A DNA stretch of 64,000 nt from Marinobacter vulgaris (GCF_003344045.1 NZ_QFWX01000008.1:1-64000); one strand, 5' to 3'; shown: positions 8,479 to 17,950, counted from the stretch's first letter. The notes: a model not told the origin generated them from the sequence alone. A program made the numbers and translations.

Positions 8479-9674
8479 GATTTCTCCGGGCTGTAGTTAT
8501 CGATCACCGGCTCGTCATCATTCTCATTCGCAGCGGCCGGCTTGCTGGCCGCTGTGCCAGCCACAGGTGCCCCCTTATCCTTGTCACGCCTAAACAGACG
8601 GTCTTCCAGCGGCATGACATAACTCCGGTAAAGGCCTGCCAAACCATCCGGAAAAGCCAGCACTACACCGATAAACAAGGCACCCATGGCAAAAGGCCAG
8701 AGTTCCGGGAAGGATTCCGAGAAGCCACTTTTTGCGGCGTTAACAATCAACGCCCCGTAGACGGCGCCAAGGATTGACAGGCGACCGCCAAGAGCACAGA
8801 AAATGACCATTTCAATGGAAGCGACAATGCCGATGAACGACGGTGACATGAAGCCCACCAGCAGCGTAAACATGGCCCCTCCGACGCCGGCAAACGCAGC
8901 TGCCAGACAGAACACAAAGATCTTGAAGGCAGCCACGTCATAGCCGGAAAAACGGACCCGGTTTTCCTGGGCATTCATAGCCATCAGGATACGGCCCAGT
9001 TTTCGGTTCTGGACAAGCCGAGCCACAAACAGGCACAGGAAGAGCATGCCAACACAGATGAAATACAGCGTTGTCCGCGCCTCATCTGTGCGAATGTCCC
9101 AGCCATTCAGGGTCTGGAGATCGGTGATGCCGTTGATGCCGCCGGTAAAACCCTGCTGGCCGATAATCAGGATGGTCAGGATTGCTGCAATAGCCTGAGT
9201 GATGATGGCGAAGTACACGCCACCTACCCGGCGGGTGAACATCGCAAAGCCAATAATGAAGGCCAACAGCACCGGCACACCGATCACCGCCAGCAGTGTA
9301 AAGGAGAAGCTGTGGAACGGTTCCCAGAACCAGGGCAGCTCAGTTAGCTGGTTCCAGTCCATGAAGTCCGGAATACCAGGTGTGCTCTGGATCGCTGTGT
9401 TCTCCGGCGACGATGCCTCCAGCTTCAGGAACATGGCCATGCAATAACCGCCAAGGCCGAAAAACACGCCCTGACCCAGGCTCAGGATGCCTGCCTTGCC
9501 CCAACACATAACAAGACCGAGTGCGACAAAGGCGTAAGTCAGGTACTTGCCCACCATGTTCAGGCGGAACGGGTCCAGAACCAGTGGCAGAATGACTACC
9601 AGCAGCAGGGCCAGCAGGAGGTAATACACCCCTTCCCGGGAAACAAACCATTTAGATAAGGCTGAGTTATTCAT
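8475..9674 (-). CDS. urtC: urea/amide ABC transporter permease UrtC
   Basis: A LivM-type inner-membrane permease of 399 residues with about ten hydrophobic segments. The block near residue 60 (CWGKAGILSLGQGVFFGLGGY) is the characteristic permease motif, and GGRLSILGAVYGALIVNAAKS near 300 is the EAA-like loop that meets the ATPases. The C-terminal 45 residues are charged and Ala/Asn-rich, predicted cytoplasmic and variable. It overlaps urtD by 4 bases and lies 9 bases after urtB. Confidence 0.92.
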   Translation of the reverse strand: MNNSALSKWFVSREGVYYLLLALLLVVILPLVLDPFRLNMVGKYLTYAFVALGLVMCWGKAGILSLGQGVFFGLGGYCMAMFLKLEASSPENTAIQSTPGIPDFMDWNQLTELPWFWEPFHSFSFTLLAVIGVPVLLAFIIGFAMFTRRVGGVYFAIITQAIAAILTILIIGQQGFTGGINGITDLQTLNGWDIRTDEARTTLYFICVGMLFLCLFVARLVQNRKLGRILMAMNAQENRVRFSGYDVAAFKIFVFCLAAAFAGVGGAMFTLLVGFMSPSFIGIVASIEMVIFCALGGRLSILGAVYGALIVNAAKSGFSESFPELWPFAMGALFIGVVLAFPDGLAGLYRSYVMPLEDRLFRRDKDKGAPVAGTAASKPAAANENDDEPVIDNYSPEKS

Positions 9675-9683
9675 GACAATCTC

Positions 9684-10610
9684 CTAGCGGCGAACCTTCA
9701 GGGCCATAAGGCCTTCAGGACGAAGCATCAAAATACCGACGACCACCAGCAGGGTAAGTACCTTGGCCATGGAGCCACCCATGAAGAATTCCATGGTGGA
9801 CTGCGCCTGGGATATTCCGAAGGCGGAGACAATGGTACCGATAAGGCTCTGGGCACCACCGAACACCACAATCAGGAAGGTGTCGACAATGTAGGCTTGC
9901 CCGGAGGACGGACCGGTAGAACCGATCATGGTGAACGCAGCGCCGGCGACTCCAGCGATGCCACAACCCAGCGCGAAGGTCGCTCGGTCGATGCCGGCAC
10001 TGTTGATTCCTACCGCCTCGGCCATCGGACGATTCTGAACCACTGCCCGGACCTTCGTGCCATAGCCGGAGCGATACATCAGCAGATACAGGCCCCCGGC
10101 AATCAGAAGTGCAATGATCATCACGAACAGGCCGTTGATGGGCAACTGAACCAGATCGGTTACATTGAAAGCCCCGAGCATCCATTCCGGCAGTTCGACA
10201 CCCACTTCCCGGGCACCAAAGATGGAACGGTAAGCCTGCTGCATGATCAGGCTCAGGCCCCAGGTGGCCAGCAGGGTATCAAGTGGCCGGTGGTACAGAC
10301 GTCGTATCATGAGCCATTCCACCAGTGCCCCTAATGCGGCACAGACCAGAAAAGCCAGGATCATCGCAATAAAGAAATAGCCGCCGAAAAGCGACGGCAG
10401 ATAGGACTGGAAGAAGCCCGACGTCAGGTAGGTTGTGTAGGCACCGAGGATCATGAATTCTCCGTGGGCCATATTGATCACACCCATCTGACCAAATATG
10501 ATTGCCAGGCCCAATGCCATCAGCACAAACACTGAAAACAGGGACAAGCCGGCAAACCCCTGCATGGCAAATATCGACATCACTTCACTGGTGGTATAGC
10601 CATCAAACAT
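9684..10610 (-). CDS. urtB: urea/amide ABC transporter permease UrtB
   Basis: A LivH-type permease of 308 residues with eight or more membrane segments. The GQMGVINMAHGEFMILGAY motif near residue 40 and the GGAQSLIGTIVSAFGIS loop near 260 identify the family. It forms the heterodimeric channel with UrtC. An 80-base gap separates it from urtA, a spacing often seen when the binding protein is made in excess. I saw no strong terminator there. Confidence 0.92.
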   Translation of the reverse strand: MFDGYTTSEVMSIFAMQGFAGLSLFSVFVLMALGLAIIFGQMGVINMAHGEFMILGAYTTYLTSGFFQSYLPSLFGGYFFIAMILAFLVCAALGALVEWLMIRRLYHRPLDTLLATWGLSLIMQQAYRSIFGAREVGVELPEWMLGAFNVTDLVQLPINGLFVMIIALLIAGGLYLLMYRSGYGTKVRAVVQNRPMAEAVGINSAGIDRATFALGCGIAGVAGAAFTMIGSTGPSSGQAYIVDTFLIVVFGGAQSLIGTIVSAFGISQAQSTMEFFMGGSMAKVLTLLVVVGILMLRPEGLMALKVRR

Positions 10611-10689
10611 GACCCATTCTCCCGTTCAGACCAATATGCTTCAGGTACAGAGGCGGTGAAGCCGGCCCGCGAAGGCGCCGGCTTCATGC

Positions 10690-11955
10690 TTACTGGTAAC
10701 CTTCCGGGAATGGATCTGGCTCCATCAGTTCTTCGGTCTCATAAACCACTTTGTACTGGCCATCCGACTGGGCCTGGCCAATGCGGGTCTTGGACCACAG
10801 GTGATGATTCTCGTGGATGCGCACGTAGCCTTCCGGAGCCTTGTTGAACTCAATACCTGCAAACTCTTCGCGGATCTTGTCGATATCGAATGAGCCGGCT
10901 TTTTCCACGGCTGCCTTCCACAACCACGGGCCCAGGTAGGCCGCCTGGGTGACGTCACCGATAACCATGTCGTCGCCATAGGCTTCTTTGAAGGCTGCCA
11001 CGAACTCCTCGTTGTTCGGGTTATCCAGGCTCTGGAAGTATTTCATGGAAGCGTAGATGCCCTCGACGTTCTCACCGCCAATGCCCCGGATTTCGTCCTC
11101 GGTCACGGAGATGGTCAGCAGCAATGGATCTTCCTCTGTGAAATCAAAACCGGCGGCTTTCATCTGCTTGTAGAAGGCAACATTGGAACCGCCAACGACT
11201 GACGCAAAAATGACATCCGGTTTACGGAGCTTGATCTTGTTGATCACAGAGTTGAACTGGGTGTGACCCAGCGGATAGTACTCCTCTCCGACCACCTTCA
11301 GGCCACGCATATCTTCGATGTGCTTGCGGGCGATCTTGTTGGAGGTACGCGGCCAGATGTAGTCCGATCCCAGCAAATAGAAGGTTTTCGCGCCTTTTTC
11401 CTCTGCGGCCCAGTTAAGACTGGCAAGGATCTGCTGAGTCGCTTCCTGGCCGGTGTAAACAACGTTAGGGGACTGTTCAAGGCCCTCATAGAAGGTGGGG
11501 TAATACAGCATGCCATTATACTGTTCGATCACCGGCAGGACGGCTTTGCGGGATGCGGAGGTCCAGGCCCCAAAAATGGCTGCAACATTATCCTGACGCA
11601 GCAACTTGCGGGCTTTTTCCGCGAAGGTTGGCCAGTCACTGGCACCGTCTTCCTGAACGTACTCCACCTGACGGCCAAGCACCCCACCAGCCTCATTGAT
11701 CTGGCTGATCGCCAGCTTTTCCGCCTGCACTGAACCGATCTCACTGATTGCCATGGTGCCGGTAATCGAGTGCAGTATGCCTACGGTCACGGTGTCGTCA
11801 GTCACGGCAAGGCCTGTTGTATTGACTTCTTCGGTCGGTGGCGCGGCCGCATTCGCAGTTGCCGCCAGAACCAATGAAGCGGCCAGCAGTTTGAACCTGC
11901 CGAGCCCCCACCGTCCGGTGGTGCCTCCCGTCGTCGATTGCTTGTTCATTTTCAT
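10690..11955 (-). CDS. urtA: urea/short-chain amide-binding protein UrtA
   Basis: The periplasmic binding protein of the importer, 421 residues from the chosen ATG. A signal peptide (hydrophobic LLAASLVLAATANAAA) precedes a type-I ligand-binding fold beginning TVTVGILHSITGTMAISE. Segments such as FGAWTSASRKAVLPV and YYPTFYEGLEQSPNVVYTG are hallmarks of UrtA/FmdD-type urea and amide binders. AmiC (55872-57014) has the same fold. The ATG at 11955 has a GAGGA site 9 bases upstream; the frame is open to 12027 but gives a poor leader. First gene of the minus-strand unit, divergent from the kinase gene, with a palindrome about 140 bases upstream. Confidence 0.93.
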   Translation of the reverse strand: MKMNKQSTTGGTTGRWGLGRFKLLAASLVLAATANAAAPPTEEVNTTGLAVTDDTVTVGILHSITGTMAISEIGSVQAEKLAISQINEAGGVLGRQVEYVQEDGASDWPTFAEKARKLLRQDNVAAIFGAWTSASRKAVLPVIEQYNGMLYYPTFYEGLEQSPNVVYTGQEATQQILASLNWAAEEKGAKTFYLLGSDYIWPRTSNKIARKHIEDMRGLKVVGEEYYPLGHTQFNSVINKIKLRKPDVIFASVVGGSNVAFYKQMKAAGFDFTEEDPLLLTISVTEDEIRGIGGENVEGIYASMKYFQSLDNPNNEEFVAAFKEAYGDDMVIGDVTQAAYLGPWLWKAAVEKAGSFDIDKIREEFAGIEFNKAPEGYVRIHENHHLWSKTRIGQAQSDGQYKVVYETEELMEPDPFPEGYQ

Positions 11956-12087
11956 GGTAAGTCCTCGCGTTACGTACCGGTCAGAATGTTTGTGTCGTAC
12001 GCACTGCCCTCGGTTTCGATGGAGCACGCTCGATCATCATTCTGTTCGGGTTCCGCAAAAGAACCCATTCGGCAAACGCACCAGCGG

Positions 12088-12103
12088 CCTACGTCATTTG
12101 ACG
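12088..12103. promoter_or_regulatory. palindromic operator candidate in the urtA-kinase intergenic region
   Basis: CCTACGTCATTTGACG includes the perfect inverted repeat CGTCA-TT-TGACG. A version with two changes lies before fmdA (4897-4912), and both have CCCCCGG within 10 bases. The two occurrences mark the two likely promoters of the amide unit, so this is a good candidate site for the LuxR-type regulator at 15592-16497. Binding is inferred. Confidence 0.55.
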
Positions 12104-12173
12104 CATACCCCCGGAATAACTGTCGCGATATAAAACAGGTGTGCCCGGCTCCATATCTGCAGATCGTGCGCGA

Positions 12174-12190
12174 TGGCACGGCTTTTGATA
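12174..12190 (+). promoter_or_regulatory. sigma-54-like promoter before the NCS1-kinase gene
   Basis: TGGCACG at 12174-12180 followed after four bases by TTGA matches the -24/-12 consensus and spacing (GG, 10 bases, then GA instead of the nearly invariant GC). It lies 35 bases before the start at 12225. Nitrogen-related genes often use sigma-54, but the -12 mismatch leaves this tentative. Confidence 0.3.
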
Positions 12191-12224
12191 CCTCCTGGTA
12201 AATCATCTATGAAAGGGTCACCGC

Positions 12225-15200
12225 ATGAGTGCCCGGCAAAGCATTTTCCGCGTCCGTCGGAAATACAACCAGTGGGTCGCCAACCAGACCCTGGAAGACT
12301 ACGCCCTCCGCTTTACGGCCAAAAGCGCCCGGCGCTGGTCTGCTGGCCGAGTCACCAATACGGCCCTGGGCGCCATTTCCTTTCTGGCTCTGGAAGCGAT
12401 TGGTGGTGCCATCACCATTCATTACGGCTTCAACAATGCGGTTGCCGCCATCTGCGCGGTGGCGCTGATTATCTTTCTCACGGCCATACCCATCAGCTAC
12501 TACGCCGCCCGCTATGGCGTTGATATCGATCTCTTAACCCGGGGCGCCGGCTTCGGATATATAGGGTCTACCATCACTTCGCTAATCTACGCATCCTTCA
12601 CGTTTATTTTCTTCGCCATCGAAGCGGCCATCATGGCCATGGCACTGGAGCTGTTGTTTGGCATACCTCTGGTGATCGGCTATCTGGTGTGTTCGGTGGT
12701 GATCATCCCGCTGGTAACCCATGGCATTACTGCCATCAGCAAATTTCAGCTGTGGACTCAGCCTGCCTGGATTATCCTGCAGGTACTGCCGTTTGTGTTC
12801 ATTCTCTACCAGGACGCCAGCGCAGTATCGGACTGGACCCAATTCGAGGGCATTGCTCCGAATCAGGGCGGTGAGTTTAATTTGCTGCTTTTTGGGGCGG
12901 GAGCAGCGGTATTGTTTTCACTGATCGCGCAAATTGGCGAGCAGGCGGACTTCCTGCGGTTCATACCCGAGCCACAACAAGGTCAGAAGTTACGGTGGTG
13001 GTCTGCCGTGATGTGCGGTGGGCCGGGCTGGATAGTGATCGGTGCCATCAAGATTCTGGCGGGTTCATTTCTGGCTGTGCTGGCTTTGAATCAGGGTATC
13101 CCGGCGGTGGACGCCTCAGACCCAAACCGGATGTATATGGTGGCATTCGGGTATTTGACCTCTTCACCAGAAGCCGCGCTGGCCATCGCCGGCATCTTCG
13201 TGATCCTTTGCCAGGTCAAGATCAATGTAACCAACGCCTACGCCGGATCCATTGCCTGGTCGAACTTTTTCTCCCGCCTCACCCATAGCCACCCGGGCCG
13301 CGTAGTCTGGCTGGTGTTCAATGTCACCATTGCGCTACTGGTAATGGAACTGGGGGTTTACCACGCTCTCGAAGAAACCCTCAGCTTTTACGGCATTGTT
13401 GCCATTGCATGGGTGGGGGCACTGGTCGCTGATCTTGTGATCAACAAGCCGCTGGGTTTCAGTCCCAGACATATCGAATTCAAGCGTGCGCATCTTTACG
13501 ACATCAACCCGGTAGGTGTGGGGGCGATGATTCTCGCGTCAATCATCGGCATGATCAGTTATGGTGGGGCGCTGGGTGCGATGGCCGAGGCACTTTCGCA
13601 CTTCATAACACTTGCTGCTGCGTTAGTGATTGCGCCACTGATTGCGTGGAAGACCGGTGGGCGCTATTACATGGCCCGGCCTTTCATCCCCATCGCCAGC
13701 GATCATCAACTGGTGGCCTGCTGCATCTGCGAACACGAGTTCGAACCGGAAGACGTTACCGGCTGCCCGGCCTATGCCGGCAATATCTGCTCCCTGTGCT
13801 GTTCGCTGGACGCCCGCTGTGGCGACTTCTGCAAACCCGGGGCCGGCTACAAGACACAGATGCGCCGTTTTTTCGGTTTGTTTATACCTCAGCCTGCCTT
13901 CGCTTACCTGCACTCCAGACTCGGCCATTTCCTGGTGCTGCTGGTGATGATCAATGGCGTGTCGGGTCTGCTGTTGTGGCTGATTCATGAGCAGACCCTG
14001 GTTGACTCCGTAGCCGAGGCGACCGTCCTTTCAATCACCCTCTGGAAAGTGTTCTTCGTGCTGATCATCATCACCGGTGTGGTGTGCTGGCTGTTCGTGC
14101 TAGCCCACGAAAGCCGCATGGTAGCGGAGGAGGAGTCCCAGCGGCAGACTCGTTTGCTGACCGAAGAAATTGTCGCCCACGAACGCACCGATCAGGCCCT
14201 GCAGAAAGCTAAAGAACACGCAGAATCAGCAAATGGCGCGAAAAGCCGCTATCTGACAGGCATTAGTCACGAACTCCGATCACCGCTGAATGCCATTCTG
14301 GGCTACGCCCAATTGATGGAAAACGATGCCTCGATACCAGACAACCGCAAAGATGCACTGGGGGTCATCCGCCGCAGCGGCGAATATCTGGCGGACCTGA
14401 TTGAAGGGCTACTGGATATCTCTAAAATCGAGGCCGGGCGACTGGATTTGCACCGGGACGCCGTTCGCATTGACCTGCTGATGGAACAACTGGTTCATAT
14501 GTTTCGGCTACAGGCCGAGGAAAAAGGACTGTCATTTGAATATCACCGAATCGGCACTCTGCCGGAGATTGTCACCACCGACGAAAAACGCCTGCGCCAG
14601 ATTCTGATCAACCTGCTGTCTAACGCCATTAAGTACACTGAGACAGGCCGTATCGCCCTGACTCTCAAATACCGGAGCCAGGTGGCAGAATTCACCGTCG
14701 AAGATACCGGGGAAGGCATTGCCGAGGAGAACATCGATCGCATCTTCCGACCCTTCGAACGTATTCGCACGCCGGGCCAGAGCCAGACCGGCACCGGCCT
14801 GGGGCTGACCATCACCCACCTGCTGACGGAAATCATGGGCGGCGATCTGTCCGTGGAAAGCGAACCCGGCCATGGCAGCACCTTCAAGGTCAGCCTGATG
14901 CTGTCCAGCGTACACACCCAGAGACCGGAATCCATGACCTCACCGGCCCGCCGCATTTACGGCTACAAAGGCCCGCGACGCAAGATCATGGTGGTGGACG
15001 ACGAAACCGGGCACCGCCAGCTTATCCGCGCGATGTTGGCGCCATTAGGCTTCGAAATTATTGATATCGGTAACTCTCTAGCGGTCATGGATGCTGTAAA
15101 CAAAGAGCTGCCCGACCTGCTCCTGCTGGATGTATCCATGCCTGGCTATGACGGCTGGCAGATTCTGGCCCAGCTTCGGGATAACAACCATCATCAGCTG

Positions 15201-15605
15201 CCCGTGGTGATGGTTTCCGCCGATGCCAGTGAAGGCCGGGATCGCCCGGAACCCATGCAGCACAATGGCTACGTGATCAAACCCGTGCGCCAGAACCAGC
15301 TGCTGGATCACATCGCCCGCCTGATCGCGCTGGAATGGCGCTTTGACAAAAGTGCAGAGCCGCTTGCTGCGTTACCCGAACCCGCCACTGAAACGATGGC
15401 ATTGCCCACCGACCAGCATCGGGCATCACTGGTTGCACTGGCTACTATTGGCCATCGCAAGGGACTTCTGGAAGCACTGCACAGCCTGGAGCATCGGGGC
15501 GAGGCCGAACCGATGTTTGTCCAGGAAATAACCCGACTAACCAACGATTTTCAATTCGAGAAGATTATCGATGCACTGAAGGTGACTGATTATGAACACA
15601 CCTGA
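12225..15605 (+). CDS. NCS1 permease-histidine kinase-receiver fusion sensor
   Basis: An 1126-residue inner-membrane sensor made of parts rarely joined. Residues 1-480 are a full NCS1-type permease (cytosine/purine/hydantoin family, about 12 membrane segments). Residues 495-540 hold nine cysteines (499, 500, 502, 514, 522, 525, 526, 532, 536), a likely metal or redox site. Two more membrane segments (565-590, 600-627) and a helical linker lead to a HisKA domain with H682 (SHELRSP), an HATPase domain (N800, D827, G-T-G-L-G near 858), a receiver with D969, and a helical tail. It overlaps the regulator gene by 14 bases and is divergent from urtA. By analogy with transporter-kinase fusions such as CbrA, it may sense or carry an amide, urea or related nitrogen compound. 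That role is inferred; the domain order is seen. Confidence 0.85.
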   Translation: MSARQSIFRVRRKYNQWVANQTLEDYALRFTAKSARRWSAGRVTNTALGAISFLALEAIGGAITIHYGFNNAVAAICAVALIIFLTAIPISYYAARYGVDIDLLTRGAGFGYIGSTITSLIYASFTFIFFAIEAAIMAMALELLFGIPLVIGYLVCSVVIIPLVTHGITAISKFQLWTQPAWIILQVLPFVFILYQDASAVSDWTQFEGIAPNQGGEFNLLLFGAGAAVLFSLIAQIGEQADFLRFIPEPQQGQKLRWWSAVMCGGPGWIVIGAIKILAGSFLAVLALNQGIPAVDASDPNRMYMVAFGYLTSSPEAALAIAGIFVILCQVKINVTNAYAGSIAWSNFFSRLTHSHPGRVVWLVFNVTIALLVMELGVYHALEETLSFYGIVAIAWVGALVADLVINKPLGFSPRHIEFKRAHLYDINPVGVGAMILASIIGMISYGGALGAMAEALSHFITLAAALVIAPLIAWKTGGRYYMARPFIPIASDHQLVACCICEHEFEPEDVTGCPAYAGNICSLCCSLDARCGDFCKPGAGYKTQMRRFFGLFIPQPAFAYLHSRLGHFLVLLVMINGVSGLLLWLIHEQTLVDSVAEATVLSITLWKVFFVLIIITGVVCWLFVLAHESRMVAEEESQRQTRLLTEEIVAHERTDQALQKAKEHAESANGAKSRYLTGISHELRSPLNAILGYAQLMENDASIPDNRKDALGVIRRSGEYLADLIEGLLDISKIEAGRLDLHRDAVRIDLLMEQLVHMFRLQAEEKGLSFEYHRIGTLPEIVTTDEKRLRQILINLLSNAIKYTETGRIALTLKYRSQVAEFTVEDTGEGIAEENIDRIFRPFERIRTPGQSQTGTGLGLTITHLLTEIMGGDLSVESEPGHGSTFKVSLMLSSVHTQRPESMTSPARRIYGYKGPRRKIMVVDDETGHRQLIRAMLAPLGFEIIDIGNSLAVMDAVNKELPDLLLLDVSMPGYDGWQILAQLRDNNHHQLPVVMVSADASEGRDRPEPMQHNGYVIKPVRQNQLLDHIARLIALEWRFDKSAEPLAALPEPATETMALPTDQHRASLVALATIGHRKGLLEALHSLEHRGEAEPMFVQEITRLTNDFQFEKIIDALKVTDYEHT

Positions 15606-16497
15606 CGCTCGGAAGACCGTGGTCATGGTAGTGGACGACGCTATCGATTCCATACGCATGATCAGTGATGCCCTGGAAGCTGCCGGCATGACCGTTCTGG
15701 TGGCACTGGAGGGCAACCAGGCCCTAACCATCAGCCGCAACATAACTCCAGACATCGTGCTGATGGACGCAATCATGCCGAACATGGATGGCTTCGAGAC
15801 TTGCCGCCAACTGAAACAGAACGTGGAATTCATCGACACTCCGATTATCTTCATGACCGGCCTGAGCGACACCGAACATGTGGTAATGGGCCTGAACTCC
15901 GGCGGTGTGGATTACGTAACCAAACCCATCAACACCGCCGAAGTGCTGGCCCGCATGCAGGTCCACCTGACCAACGCTCGCATGGCCCGCAGCGCCCGCA
16001 TGGCACTTGATACCGCCGGGCAGAACCTGTTTGCCGTGGACCGCAGTGGCGACATTCTATGGGCCACACCCCAAGTACATTTCCGGCTGACAGACGGTGA
16101 CACCGACCATCAGTTGACGCTCAGCCAGCATCTGACGGAATGGCTGACGCACAAGCCGGAAAACGGCCACAGCCTGACTCTCGATTTCCTGTCAGAGCCA
16201 CACTCCGTTGAATTCTTAACGCTGGTGGATAATCGCGAATACCTTCTGAGGCTGCAGGAGGTTCAGAAATCCAGCACCGCCACTGCTGCCCTGCGGGATC
16301 GATTCGGCCTGACAGGACGGGAATCCGACGTGCTGCTGTGGATCGCCAATGGTAAAACCAACCGGGAAATCGGACAGATTCTGGAGATGAGCCCGCGCAC
16401 GGTGAACAAGCATCTGGAGCAAATCTTCCGGAAACTGGGTGTGGAAAACCGTACCTCGGCCGCGGCTCTAGCAATTAAGTGCCTAGCGAATAGTTAA
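15592..16497 (+). CDS. LuxR/NarL-type response regulator of the amide cluster
   Basis: A 301-residue regulator. Residues 5-125 are a receiver with the acidic pair D15-D16, phosphoacceptor D59 (VLMDAIMP) and the K-P near 115. Residues 130-225 form a spacer that may be a degenerate PAS-like fold. The C-terminal LuxR helix-turn-helix (about 240-297) reads LTGRESDVLLWIANGKTNREI then SPRTVNKHLEQIF. The spacer makes it longer than the usual 210-residue NarL type. Its start overlaps the end of the kinase gene, so the two are co-translated partners. Likely target: the palindromes before urtA and fmdA. Confidence 0.88.
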   Translation: MNTPDARKTVVMVVDDAIDSIRMISDALEAAGMTVLVALEGNQALTISRNITPDIVLMDAIMPNMDGFETCRQLKQNVEFIDTPIIFMTGLSDTEHVVMGLNSGGVDYVTKPINTAEVLARMQVHLTNARMARSARMALDTAGQNLFAVDRSGDILWATPQVHFRLTDGDTDHQLTLSQHLTEWLTHKPENGHSLTLDFLSEPHSVEFLTLVDNREYLLRLQEVQKSSTATAALRDRFGLTGRESDVLLWIANGKTNREIGQILEMSPRTVNKHLEQIFRKLGVENRTSAAALAIKCLANS

Positions 16498-16524
16498 AAT
16501 AAGAGACCTGATCGCACTTACCGG

Positions 16525-17271
16525 TCAGAACCCGTACCTCACCCCTATCAGCCCGTAATGCAGCCAAGCGAAGGTATATACACTACCGTTATCAGCGCCA
16601 CCCTCCAGTGTCCGGTACCCGGCCCGCAGGCTGAGATCCTCATTCAGGAGGTAGTTGAGGCTCAGGCTGGCGTCAATGGCACGGCCCTCGGGTGCACCGA
16701 GACCTTCCACGTCGAGTTCGGTGGACCAGCGGGGCGTCCAGAAGCGGGTCGCCTCAAAGGCCAGCAAAGGGACCACACCCAGATCGGGATCCTCAGCGGT
16801 GCGGCCATCCTGTTGCAGGCGGATGTTGGCATTGCGGATCAGCAATGAGCCACCGATCCGCAAACGCCAGCGATCTGTCTCGCGCCAGGTGTAACGGTAA
16901 CCGATTCTGTAGGTATTGAACTGGTAGCTGGCCCGGACCGGGGCGCCAGCGACGAAGGTTTCCCCAGCAAAATTCACATCGGTGTCGAAGGTTCCGGTTC
17001 CGCTGGTCCGCACAGGTGCATAAAGCCCTGTCACTGTGTGTCGCTCACCCCAGTCACGTTCGAGCTTCAGGCGCAGGTATGGGTCGGGGCCTTTGCCTGT
17101 CAGGTCGAGAAGATCAAACCGATCGCCCTGGCTATTGTTGGGGATCTGCACATCGTTGCGGGAAAGCCAGAGGGCTCCGGTTTCTATGTCCAGCGTCCAG
17201 TCACCTGTGGCAGCTCCCGAGGAAACCATAAGCATGGCCGCGACATAAGCGCGAACGGATGGCCTGGTCAT
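16525..17271 (-). CDS. outer-membrane beta-barrel protein, unknown role
   Basis: From the ATG at 17271 the product has 248 residues: a short signal peptide (AYVAAMLMVSSGAATG), then alternating hydrophobic/polar strands with many aromatic residues, ending in VRYGF with the C-terminal phenylalanine typical of outer-membrane barrels. It looks like an 8-10 strand barrel of the OmpW/OmpA-like size class, but no named family is clear. The frame extends upstream to 17457, but that part overlaps the LysE gene and has no coding character. It is 28 bases downstream of the LysE gene and may share its transcript. Confidence 0.6.
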   Translation of the reverse strand: MTRPSVRAYVAAMLMVSSGAATGDWTLDIETGALWLSRNDVQIPNNSQGDRFDLLDLTGKGPDPYLRLKLERDWGERHTVTGLYAPVRTSGTGTFDTDVNFAGETFVAGAPVRASYQFNTYRIGYRYTWRETDRWRLRIGGSLLIRNANIRLQQDGRTAEDPDLGVVPLLAFEATRFWTPRWSTELDVEGLGAPEGRAIDASLSLNYLLNEDLSLRAGYRTLEGGADNGSVYTFAWLHYGLIGVRYGF

Positions 17272-17299
17272 AGGAACCTGTCTCCGGAGCCCCTGAGCC

Positions 17300-17920
17300 C
17301 TACTTTCCATGGAGAATACCGAAGACCAGATGACCGGCCAGGCCCAACAGGACCGCACCAAAGAGACGTTCAAACCAGATGGCTTTCTGGCGCAGCATCG
17401 AAAGCCATCGCGGGTCTGAGAACAGCCAGGTGACGAACAGGTACCAGGCTGCGTCAATCACCATGGCGGTGGCCGCGTAGCCGAATTTGGCAAGCACGCT
17501 GGTATCAGTACCCACCACCTGACTGAATAGCGCCAGAAAGAATACGGCAATTTTCGGATTCAACAGCACAACCAGAAAACCGTCCCGGGCGGCACTTGCC
17601 GTGGTGGGCGCCTCTGGTAACGGGGCATCGCGCTCGGGCTTTGCCGACAAGCCCTTTATGCCAAGCCATGCCAGATAAGCCGCACCACCCCACTGGAGGA
17701 TGGAAAAGGCCACCGGCGACGCAGTAATTATGGCGGCCAGCCCGAGGATGCTGAGAAAGGCATAAACCCCCACCCCCAGACCGTGGGTGACGGCAGTTAT
17801 CATGCCATTTTGGCGACCACCGGTGAGCGTTTGTTTCAGCACTATAGCCAGTGATGGCCCCGGGGACATGGCGCCAAGTGTGCATATTGTTACGACGGTC
17901 AACCAGGTAGCCAGGGTCAT
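17300..17920 (-). CDS. LysE/RhtB-family amino-acid exporter
   Basis: A six-helix inner-membrane exporter of 206 residues. The N-terminal signature GAMSPGPSLAIVLKQTLTGGR followed by G-x-x-x-A-x-x-H-G-L-G-V-G is diagnostic of the LysE/RhtB family, and LLNPKIAVFFLALFSQ lies near residue 125 as usual. Members export amino acids such as threonine, homoserine or lysine. It follows the PotC-like permease gene by 30 bases on the same strand. The substrate cannot be read from sequence. Confidence 0.88.
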   Translation of the reverse strand: MTLATWLTVVTICTLGAMSPGPSLAIVLKQTLTGGRQNGMITAVTHGLGVGVYAFLSILGLAAIITASPVAFSILQWGGAAYLAWLGIKGLSAKPERDAPLPEAPTTASAARDGFLVVLLNPKIAVFFLALFSQVVGTDTSVLAKFGYAATAMVIDAAWYLFVTWLFSDPRWLSMLRQKAIWFERLFGAVLLGLAGHLVFGILHGK

Positions 17921-17950
17921 ACTTGCTTCAAATCTCCGTACATTCGAACA

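Noticed and set aside
12048..12066. GGGTTC / GAACCC hairpin in the urtA leader
   Set aside because: A 6-bp stem without a T-tract or competing structure, so no attenuator is claimed.
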